The position numbers and the translations under genes were made by a program. Under the pieces are notes generated by a model that had not been told where the DNA came from, searched no databases, and worked only from the letters and a program-made list of their open reading frames with translations. From contig PGXB01000031.1 of the NCBI GenBank assembly GCA_002838945.1, positions 24,385 through 88,384 on the forward strand: a stretch of DNA of 64,000 nucleotides, written 5' to 3'. Of the stretch, positions 55,099 to 62,134 are shown one piece after another. The stretch's first letter is position 1; each line of letters opens with the position of its first letter. The DNA comes from a candidate division Zixibacteria bacterium HGW-Zixibacteria-1. GTDB taxonomy: Bacteria; Zixibacteria; MSB-5A5; GN15; PGXB01.

Positions 55099-55731
55099 AT
55101 GGCAGATCAACCTGTTGGATGCGCGCGACCGACCGTCAAAGTCGGAAGCAAGGCGCCTGATTTTGAAGCCCCGGCCTATCATAAGGGCAAATTCACCAGT
55201 GTCAAGTTGTCGGATTATATGGGCAAATGGCTCCTGATTTGTTTCTATCCGGGCGACTTTACCTTTGTCTGACCGACCGAATTAACGGCGGTCGCCGGCA
55301 AGTATAAAGAACTTCAGGGACTCGATACGAATGTCCTGTCCATCAGTACCGATTCGATTTTCACACACAAAATTTGGGATGAGGAAGAACTTTCAAAGAT
55401 GACCGACGGAGGTATTCCGTGGCCGATGGTATCCGATGCCGCCGGGCATCTCGGCAAGGTTTACGGAGTGTATGACGAAAACAGCGGGGTCAATATCCGC
55501 GGCCGTTTTCTGATCGATCCTGACGGCGTGGTGCAGGCAATGGAAGTAATGACACCGCCGGTGGGGCGCAAGATTAGCGAAACGATCAGGCAGATCCACG
55601 CCTTTCAGCATGTCCGCAAGACCAAGGGTGCCGAAGCCTGTCCTGCAGGGTGGGAACCCGGCAAACCGACGCTGAAAGTCGGGCCGGATTTGGTCGGCAA
55701 GGTCTGGAAAATCTGGAAACCGGATGAGTAA
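55099..55731 (+). CDS. Selenocysteine-containing peroxiredoxin (in-frame UGA)
   Basis: A 210-residue typical 2-Cys peroxiredoxin of the AhpC/Prx1 group, reducing peroxides in the cytoplasm. The frame is open from the ATG at 55099 (AGGAG upstream) to TAA at 55731 except for one TGA at 55270-55272, codon 58. That codon sits where the peroxidatic Cys is expected: PGDFTFV-U-PTEL. The P-x3-T-x2-C pattern is kept with Pro51 and Thr55; the resolving Cys181 in [10 protein letters not shown] is present, as is the active-site Arg in [17 protein letters not shown]-like hairpin follows the TGA. So the natural reading is a selenoprotein; a nonsense mutation or an error (TGC or TGT to TGA is one base) is the alternative. 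No sel genes are in the window. Confidence 0.85.
55273..55297 (+). promoter_or_regulatory. Candidate bacterial SECIS element
   Basis: Just after the UGA (55270-55272), CGGC (55286-55289) pairs with GCCG (55294-55297) around a GGTC loop (55290-55293). The loop starts 17 bases after the UGA and begins with G, both as in bacterial SECIS rules; from memory E. coli fdhF also has a GGUC apical loop about 18 bases from its UGA. An alternative pairing of CGACCG with CGGTCG exists in the same stretch. Confidence 0.65.
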
Positions 55732-55818
55732 ACCGATCTGAATTTCGGGGCGGAACTGCAACGTTGTTCCGCCTTTTGTTATAATTCCTCTATTTAATTC
55801 GTACTTGGAGGGGCTGAT

Positions 55819-56367
55819 ATGGATATCAAGGTGCGCTCCCTGACTGAAGAGACCAGCGGGGATTATTTTCGCCTGCATTCCGACGACAATAAGCATGGCT
55901 GGTGCTATTGTGTGGCCTGGTGGGTTCCGACATGGGAAGGATGGAGCCAGCGCAGTATCGAAGATAATCGCAGTATGCGTGAACATCTTTTCCGAATCGG
56001 CGAATATGACGGATACCTGATGTATGACGGGGATGAGCCGATCGGGTGGTGCCAGGCCGGCCCGCGCGATCGCCTGGTCAAACTAATTACCGAGTACCGG
56101 CTGCCCTATGATTCCGATATCTGGGCGATCACCTGTTTTTTTATTATTACAAAATATCGGGATATCGGCCTGGGTCAGCATATGCTTAAAGAAATTCTTG
56201 AGGATCTCAGAAAAAAAGGTGTTCGATATGTCCAGGGCTTTCCCCGCCGGGGAAAGAATCTGAAGGTTGATGATCTCTGGACCGGCCCCGAGAATTTTTT
56301 CGTGAATGCGGGCTTTAATCTTGAACGCGACGACCCCAACTATCCGATTTACGGATTGAAACTTTGA
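55819..56367 (+). CDS. GNAT-family N-acetyltransferase
   Basis: A 182-residue acetyltransferase. The acetyl-CoA motif A is CFFIITKYRDIGLGQHMLKE (R-x2-G-x-G). The N-terminal part is rich in Trp and Cys (HGWCYCVAWWVPTWEGW), as in a subgroup of GNAT proteins. Acceptor unknown. GGAGG precedes the ATG. It lies 87 bases after the peroxiredoxin in the same direction and could be read through. Confidence 0.82.
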   Translation: MDIKVRSLTEETSGDYFRLHSDDNKHGWCYCVAWWVPTWEGWSQRSIEDNRSMREHLFRIGEYDGYLMYDGDEPIGWCQAGPRDRLVKLITEYRLPYDSDIWAITCFFIITKYRDIGLGQHMLKEILEDLRKKGVRYVQGFPRRGKNLKVDDLWTGPENFFVNAGFNLERDDPNYPIYGLKL

Positions 56368-56673
56368 TGGTTAATTTGACACGCTTGTTCACGCTTTCAG
56401 TCAGTCAGTAAATCATAAATGTCCTCCTCCGGGGCGCGAATTACCGGCAGCTAAGAGCCCGGTCTTCGTCAAAATGAAAACATCATATAATACGCACCAT
56501 ATTTGTTCTTATTGCCAATGTAGATGTTGTAGATTCACCCCCCCTGTAAATTGAATTCCAGTCGTGCAAGGGTTTGCCTGCATCATGCAAAAATCAATCC
56601 AAATCCAATAATAATAGTGATAGCTTAATTTTATTATTTTTATTTTACCCCTTGTCGTCGTAATATATTCGTT
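56368..56673. other. Intergenic region, no gene seen
   Basis: These 306 bases between the GNAT and DUF362 genes are AT-rich towards the 3' end. A TTGACA lies near 56377 but lacks a -10 at normal spacing. I see no open frame with a ribosome-binding site and no convincing hairpin. Confidence 0.5.
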
Positions 56674-57813
56674 ATGTTGGACAAGCTTCGGTCAAAAGTC
56701 GCCATTGTTGAGTGCAACAGTTATGACATCGACACTGTTAAGTCGAAGATTTCTGGCATTCTTGAATTGCTTGGTGGTTTGGATCAATATGTCAAGCCGG
56801 GCATGAAAGTCCTTTTGAAGCCCAACCTGATTTCCGCCAAGGCCCCTGAGCGGGCCATTACAACACATCCCGAAATTGTGGCCGCCGTGGCCAATGAGGT
56901 TAGAAAGCTTGGAGCCACTCCAATTATAGGTGATTCTCCCGGAGGAGCCAAAGTCGGGATTGAACGCGTTTGGGAGAAGACCGGCATGAAGGCGATGGCG
57001 GAGAGGGAAGGGTTGGAGCTGGTTAATTTTGAGGCGGCCGGTTCTCAGAGATTTCGCTGCAACGGCCGGGCCTATTATCTGGCCATGCCCGCGGTCGAGG
57101 CGGATTTAATTATTAATCTGCCCAAACTCAAAACCCATGTCCTGACTTTGATGACCGGTGCGGTTAAGAATGTCTTCGGGCTGATCCCGGGCTTTCGCAA
57201 GGGTAATTATCACAAGGAATTTCCCAAACCGCATGATTTTGCCGAAGTCATTGTTGATATTCTATCGGTCAAAACCCCGGCTTTGACCATTATGGATGCA
57301 GTCTTATCCATGGAAGGAGATGGTCCTTCCTCGGGCGAACCGAGGTGGACGAATTTACTCCTGGCCTCGCGAGACCCGGTGGCGGTCGATGCCATCGCAT
57401 CGGAAATTATCGGTCTCGATCCCGGAAAAGTCCCGACAACCCGGATTGCTTCGGATGCCGGATTGGGGATCGGTTGGCCTGAAATGATCGCTATACTCGG
57501 TTTACCGCTTGAAAAGGTCAGGATTTCTGATTTCAAATTGACCTCGAATCGTAAAATGGAATTGCTTCCCAACATCTTTGTCAGGGCTATAGATCCCTTT
57601 ATCTGGATTCGTCCGGCTATAGACAGGAGTTTTTGCAGCGGTTGTGGAATTTGTGTAAGTTCTTGTCCCACAGGTGCATTACGTCTAAATGGGGATAAGA
57701 CACCCGGTTTCAATTATGATTTATGCATCAATTGCTGGTGCTGTCATGAGCTTTGTCCGGAAAAGGCTGTAGCTGTGAGAAAATCATGGTTGGCCCGTAA
57801 ATTTATAAGATGA
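56674..57813 (+). CDS. DUF362 protein with C-terminal 2x[4Fe-4S] ferredoxin domain
   Basis: A 379-residue protein. The DUF362 part (about 8-300) contains VLLKPNLISAKAPERAITTH and VEADLIINLPKLKTHVLTLM. The C-terminal ferredoxin domain (about 315-370) carries two cluster motifs, CSGCGICVSSCP and CINCWCCHELCP, so it should bind two [4Fe-4S] clusters. The role of DUF362 proteins is not established; some may handle redox-linked metabolites. It is alone in its transcript, preceding a candidate sigma-54 promoter for the next gene. Confidence 0.87.
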   Translation: MLDKLRSKVAIVECNSYDIDTVKSKISGILELLGGLDQYVKPGMKVLLKPNLISAKAPERAITTHPEIVAAVANEVRKLGATPIIGDSPGGAKVGIERVWEKTGMKAMAEREGLELVNFEAAGSQRFRCNGRAYYLAMPAVEADLIINLPKLKTHVLTLMTGAVKNVFGLIPGFRKGNYHKEFPKPHDFAEVIVDILSVKTPALTIMDAVLSMEGDGPSSGEPRWTNLLLASRDPVAVDAIASEIIGLDPGKVPTTRIASDAGLGIGWPEMIAILGLPLEKVRISDFKLTSNRKMELLPNIFVRAIDPFIWIRPAIDRSFCSGCGICVSSCPTGALRLNGDKTPGFNYDLCINCWCCHELCPEKAVAVRKSWLARKFIR

Positions 57814-57822
57814 AGCGCTCTT

Positions 57823-57840
57823 GGGCGCAAATATTGCGCC
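57823..57840 (+). promoter_or_regulatory. Possible sigma-54 promoter or operator-like palindrome
   Basis: GGGCGC-AAATA-TTGC (57823-57837) has the GG-N10-GC spacing of a -24/-12 promoter, with two mismatches in the -24 block (consensus TGGCAC). It also forms a 7-bp inverted repeat GGCGCAA/TTGCGCC, so a simple 3' hairpin of the DUF362 gene is an alternative. The adjoining genes are a small secreted protein and a sigma-54 activator. Confidence 0.3.
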
Positions 57841-58015
57841 GACGCAGATTCTGCTTGACAAATCAATTGAAGATTAATAAGTTAAAGTTGTAGCAAGATT
57901 TGCGATTACCGATTGAACATATTATGATTTAAACGTGTTTTTTTTAATGAAAGCTTTGACCGTTGAGAGTTCCTCTTTCTATAGGTCAGGGCAGTATTAA
58001 ATGGAGGCAAAAGCC

Positions 58016-58363
58016 ATGCAGGTAACCAAGACTTTGGCAATATTATTTGCTGTCGTCCTGGTTGTCATTTGCTTCAATGCTCCCGTGGTTAATTCCTGGG
58101 ATGGCGGCACCCGTGATCATCCTTGGGATGGTGATGGCAGTGGCGATGGCGGTGGTGACAATATCATTATTGACACAACGTCAAACGGTGGTACCAAGGT
58201 CCTCTTGACTATTTCGCCTTCGGGGAATCAAGGCGGCGGTGTCTCGGGTTTAGGGACTTTTGTGACTGCTGTACATTTGTTGTTTGTCTATCATGACATG
58301 CCGGGATTTTATACTGAAGTATTGGGAGCTTTTGGGGCAAATGCAAACAGTGAGGTTAAGTAA
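58016..58363 (+). CDS. Small secreted Gly/Asp-rich protein of unknown function
   Basis: A 115-residue protein with an N-terminal hydrophobic signal (about 5-26, ALILFAVV-like, ending APVVNS) and a segment GDGSGDGGGD followed by a mixed C-terminal part with a hydrophobic stretch near FVTAVHLLFVYH. I recognise no family. I chose the ATG at 58016 because GGAGG lies just before it; the earlier ATG at 58001 overlaps that site. It sits 35 bases before the sigma-54 activator gene, so the two are probably co-transcribed or functionally linked. Confidence 0.6.
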   Translation: MQVTKTLAILFAVVLVVICFNAPVVNSWDGGTRDHPWDGDGSGDGGGDNIIIDTTSNGGTKVLLTISPSGNQGGGVSGLGTFVTAVHLLFVYHDMPGFYTEVLGAFGANANSEVK

Positions 58364-58398
58364 AAACCAGGGTAGTAAACTTTAACTAAAGCATTAAT

Positions 58399-61329
58399 AT
58401 GAGCCTTACCTCACATCAAAACGGCGATTTTGATAACAGGCTTTATGAAATTGAAAAGCTATACCGCCAAAGAAAGCCTGAACTTGCTGATGAATCATTG
58501 AAATCGCTGGCCGAATCGGGTTTTGGGCCCGAGGGACCGGAGTTGGGGGTTTACAAAACGCTCCAATCGGCTTCTTTGTACTACTCCAGCAAGTATTTGG
58601 ATTCTATCAAAATCGGACTCGAGGCCAGCCGGCTTCTAACTTCAACGGCGTTCCACTTTTGGGTGGGAAGCCTATATTTAACTCTTTATCGAAATTATTA
58701 TGCAGTCGGTGATCTAAAACTCTCAGAAAGATATGCTCTTGATGCTTTGGCCTTTTTCCGCAGAAGTAATGATTCTGTCGGAATGGTTGGTGCCTTGAAT
58801 GGCCTGGCCCGTATCGCCTTTATTCGTTGCGATTATGGCAAGGCAATTGAATTCATTAATGAGGCCATTGATAATTCCAAGGGTGACAACATTCGTTTGG
58901 CTGAAGAAATCGGTAATCTGGGCCGCATTGAAATATTAAACGGCGATTGGATTTCTGCTGAAGAACATCTGCAGGCGGCATTAAAGCTGGGCAGTCATCT
59001 TGATCTGAAATTGACTGTTGCCAGAAATCATCTGTCGCTGGGTTTCCTTTATCTGCGTCAGCGTAAATTTACGGATACTCTTCGGGAATTCCGCGCTGCT
59101 TCGGTTGTATTTAAGGCAAGCGATGCTCAGCGTGATGAAGCCATCATGTACGAATATGAGGGTGAGCTTTCATTGGAGATGGGCGATGTGGTTCAGGCCA
59201 AAAGAACGCTCGGTAAGGCCCTGGGAATGGCCCGGGATCTTGGACCCGAATCGGCGCTTGGTTCACAAATAAACCGTCGGCTGGCTCAGGTTGAATTGAT
59301 CCTGGACAATCTGGATGAGGCCCTGCGGCTCGCGCAGAAAGCTCTTGATATTGCCACTAAAATCGGTGAAAAGAGTGAAATCGGCTTATCCCGGATTATT
59401 ATCGGTGAGATTTTTGCCGCCAGAGAAAATTATGACAGCGCCATCGAATATGTTCAAAACGGCTTGGATAATCTGCGCGAGGTCGGCGATCCGTATGATA
59501 TTGCCCGCGCCCTTATGACTGTTACCGATATCTATACCAGATCCAATAAAATCAATTTCAATCGAATCGACAAAAAATATGATGAGGCCTTCAGACTTTT
59601 CAATAAACTGAAATTATTCTACTGGTCGGGAGAAGTCAGGTTCCGGCAGGCGGTCTTCTGCTGCCAGACTTCAAGAATCTCGGCCGGGTTTAAGTTCCTT
59701 CTGGAAAGCGAAAAGATATTTTCCAATATTTCCGAAAAGGCCAAGGTTCGCAGTATCGGTATTTTCAAGAATGAATTATCCAAGCAGGCGGTTCAGGCGT
59801 CGCTGTCACAGGAAAACGAATTCAAGATTTTCGGCAATTATTTCAGCGATTCCGAATACTCGAATCTCAAATCAGGGCAGATTCAGGAAATCATCGATAT
59901 TCTCTGCAAGAGAACCAAAGCTCATCGGGTATTAATTTACAACGCAGCTTCCAGTTCGCAGGATGTGGTTACTACCATGAGTCTGACGGCGCACCAGAAG
60001 TTGAAATTCCTGCAGCAGTTCAAAGAATTGCTTGGTGAAGAATTCAGCCAGAATGGCCCAACCCTGATTCTTGACAGCCGGCGCGATCCTTTCATAAATG
60101 ATCTTCTTAACGGCCAGAATGGCAATGTGGTTTCGAGCGTTATTGTCGTACCATTGATGCTCGGCAAAGATATCAGCGGTTATGTCTATCTTGACCGCGT
60201 CTCCTCCAACGGTGACTTCAGTCCGTTTGGCCAGAAAGAACTCAATTTTGCGGTCGGTTTTGCCGATCTGATTTCGCTCAAGCTGTCCGAATATGATCGG
60301 CTGACGCTGGAAGAGGACAACAAGCGTTTGAAAGCGCAATTGATGGAGGAGACGGCCTTTCCGAATGTTATTACGCAAAATAAGGAAATGCTGGAAATGC
60401 TGGCCCGGGTGCAGCAGGTCGTCAATTCGGATATTTCGGTTTCGATCGAGGGTGAAACCGGGTCCGGCAAGGATTTGCTGGCCAAGACCATTCACTATAA
60501 TTCCAACCGCAAGGATAAGCGCTTTATATCGGTAAACTGCGCCGCCCTGCCGGAGACATTGCTGGAATCCGAATTGTTCGGACATAAGCGGGGTGCCTTT
60601 ACCGGGGCCGATCGAGACAAAGTGGGTTTATTCGAGGAAGCCGACCGCGGGACATTTTTCCTGGATGAAATCGCCGACATGCCCTTATCCATCCAGGCCA
60701 AAGTACTTCGGATTCTGGAAGAGAAGGAAATCGTCCCGCTGGGCGAAACCAAACCGCTGAAAGTGGATGTCAGAATTATATCGGCCACCAATAAGGATCT
60801 TAAGACGGAAATGGAAGGGGGGCGCTTCCGCCAGGATTTATATTACCGCCTGACGGCGCTTTGTTTCAGGATTCCTCCGCTCCGGGAACGAAGGGAAGAC
60901 ATCCCGCTATTGATCAGACATTTTGCCGGCGACCGGGTAAGGTTTTCGCCCGATGCCTTGCGGCAGCTGGTGGCCTTTGAATGGCCCGGCAATGTCCGCG
61001 AACTGGAAAATGAAATCAAGAAACTGGTGTTGCTTTCCGGAGAGAACGGTCTTATCAATGTCGATCTATTATCGGGCAAGATTCTCGAGCAAAGCGGCCG
61101 GGTTGAGACGGCGGGATTGAATCTTGATACCAATATTAACTTCAACGAAGAATTTTCTCTGTATGACTACCTGGCGGAATACGAAAAAAGATTTATTATC
61201 AAGGCGCTTCGCGAGCAAGGCGGCATAAAGAAGCATGCGGCATCAATCCTGAATATACCCGAATCGACGCTTCGTCTGAAAATAAAGCAGTACAACATCG
61301 ATATCGATAAAATCAGCACCAACGCTTAA
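58399..61329 (+). CDS. TPR-GAF sigma-54-dependent transcriptional activator
   Basis: A 976-residue activator. TPR-like helical repeats fill about residues 10-400 (for example YAVGDLKLSERYALDALAFF and AREN-YDSAIEYVQNGLDNL). A GAF-like domain follows (about 480-640). The AAA+ domain has Walker A GETGSGKD (about 684), the sigma-54 contact loop GAFTGA (about 732) and Walker B TFFLDEIAD (about 752). The Fis-type helix-turn-helix is at about 940-970 (KKHAASILNIPESTLRLKIK). It lacks a phospho-receiver, so protein or ligand binding to the TPR/GAF part should control it. It follows the small secreted protein gene. Confidence 0.92.
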   Translation: MSLTSHQNGDFDNRLYEIEKLYRQRKPELADESLKSLAESGFGPEGPELGVYKTLQSASLYYSSKYLDSIKIGLEASRLLTSTAFHFWVGSLYLTLYRNYYAVGDLKLSERYALDALAFFRRSNDSVGMVGALNGLARIAFIRCDYGKAIEFINEAIDNSKGDNIRLAEEIGNLGRIEILNGDWISAEEHLQAALKLGSHLDLKLTVARNHLSLGFLYLRQRKFTDTLREFRAASVVFKASDAQRDEAIMYEYEGELSLEMGDVVQAKRTLGKALGMARDLGPESALGSQINRRLAQVELILDNLDEALRLAQKALDIATKIGEKSEIGLSRIIIGEIFAARENYDSAIEYVQNGLDNLREVGDPYDIARALMTVTDIYTRSNKINFNRIDKKYDEAFRLFNKLKLFYWSGEVRFRQAVFCCQTSRISAGFKFLLESEKIFSNISEKAKVRSIGIFKNELSKQAVQASLSQENEFKIFGNYFSDSEYSNLKSGQIQEIIDILCKRTKAHRVLIYNAASSSQDVVTTMSLTAHQKLKFLQQFKELLGEEFSQNGPTLILDSRRDPFINDLLNGQNGNVVSSVIVVPLMLGKDISGYVYLDRVSSNGDFSPFGQKELNFAVGFADLISLKLSEYDRLTLEEDNKRLKAQLMEETAFPNVITQNKEMLEMLARVQQVVNSDISVSIEGETGSGKDLLAKTIHYNSNRKDKRFISVNCAALPETLLESELFGHKRGAFTGADRDKVGLFEEADRGTFFLDEIADMPLSIQAKVLRILEEKEIVPLGETKPLKVDVRIISATNKDLKTEMEGGRFRQDLYYRLTALCFRIPPLRERREDIPLLIRHFAGDRVRFSPDALRQLVAFEWPGNVRELENEIKKLVLLSGENGLINVDLLSGKILEQSGRVETAGLNLDTNINFNEEFSLYDYLAEYEKRFIIKALREQGGIKKHAASILNIPESTLRLKIKQYNIDIDKISTNA

Positions 61330-61358
61330 AAAAAATCCTGAAAAGTTTATTTTTTATA

Positions 61359-61388
61359 TTGATTGCCTGTGCCGGTTATTTGTATAAT
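61359..61388 (+). promoter_or_regulatory. Sigma-70 promoter of the 22-codon gene
   Basis: TTGATT (61359-61364) and a perfect TATAAT (61383-61388) with 18-base spacing. It lies just after the activator gene and 22 bases before the small gene start. Confidence 0.7.
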
Positions 61389-61410
61389 CGCTAAACAGGA
61401 GGTGAAACCT

Positions 61411-61479
61411 ATGGCTGGTAAAGTTCCCCCAAAGAAGGAAAAGAAAAAACCCAAGAAAAAACAAAAAAAAGAAAAATAG
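61411..61479 (+). CDS. 22-residue Lys/Pro-rich micro-protein
   Basis: The frame ATG 61411 to TAG 61479 codes for a 22-residue peptide that starts MAGKVPPKKEKKKP and continues as almost pure Lys, with a few Pro, Gln and Glu. It has a consensus AGGAGGTGA (61397-61405) five bases upstream, its own promoter and its own terminator, so the unit looks designed to be expressed. The charge suggests binding to RNA, DNA or the ribosome; that is inferred. It could also be a spurious A-rich stretch, but the three signals argue against that. I know no family. Confidence 0.6.
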   Translation: MAGKVPPKKEKKKPKKKQKKEK

Positions 61480-61501
61480 GGTATTTTTTCCTGTTATATT
61501 G

Positions 61502-61529
61502 AGGCTCCCTCGGATGGGAGCCTTTTTTT
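61502..61529 (+). terminator. Rho-independent terminator after the 22-codon gene
   Basis: An 8-bp AGGCTCCC/GGGAGCCT stem with a 6-base loop is followed by TTTTTT. Confidence 0.85.
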
Positions 61530-61612
61530 GGCCCGGTTAAATTTCCATCTATGACCGGGCAAATTTGAGAAACCAATTGAATTCCTGAAGATTTTATTTA
61601 TATTATTGGGTT

Positions 61613-62134
61613 ATGAGCAGAAAATTAATCTGGGCGCCGTGGCGGGCGGAGTATATTCTCGGCAAGAAAGAAAAAGGGTGTATATTTTGCAGCCGCATCA
61701 AGAAACGCTCGGATGCCAAAAATCTGATTGTTTATAGAGGTGACAACACCTTTGTCATCCTCAATAAATTTCCTTACAATTCCGGGCACAGCATGGTGGT
61801 GCCCAAAAGGCATATCAGTTGTCTCAGCGATCTGACCGATGTCGAGGCCGCCGAGTTTTTCAATGTGGTCAGATTGACGGTTGAAGCCACCAAAGCCATA
61901 TTTCACCCGGACTCGTTCAATATCGGGATGAATATGGGGCGCGGTTCCGGCGCCGGCGTGCCCGAGCATATCCATATGCATGTGGTGCCTCGATGGACCG
62001 AGGATACCAATTTCATGCCGGTCATTGGCGATACCGAGGTGGTTTCGTTTCCGCTGGATATGATTTATGAAAAACTGAAAAAAGGATTTGATCAAGTATG
62101 CCGCGGCGGAAAATCCCGACCAAATCGGAGTTAA
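61613..62134 (+). CDS. HIT-family AP4A-type hydrolase/phosphorylase
   Basis: A 173-residue HIT protein. It begins with KLIWAPWRAEYILG, CIFC at about 23-26, then NKFPYNSGHSMVVPKRHI, and has the active-site run PEHIHMHVVPRW at about 124-135. This architecture matches bacterial AP4A-hydrolase-like HIT proteins, which act on diadenosine polyphosphates or adenylyl substrates. Its 3' end overlaps the HTH-aconitase start by 37 bases, so the two should be co-translated. That tight overlap suggests a functional link, perhaps through nucleotide signalling. Confidence 0.9.
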   Translation: MSRKLIWAPWRAEYILGKKEKGCIFCSRIKKRSDAKNLIVYRGDNTFVILNKFPYNSGHSMVVPKRHISCLSDLTDVEAAEFFNVVRLTVEATKAIFHPDSFNIGMNMGRGSGAGVPEHIHMHVVPRWTEDTNFMPVIGDTEVVSFPLDMIYEKLKKGFDQVCRGGKSRPNRS

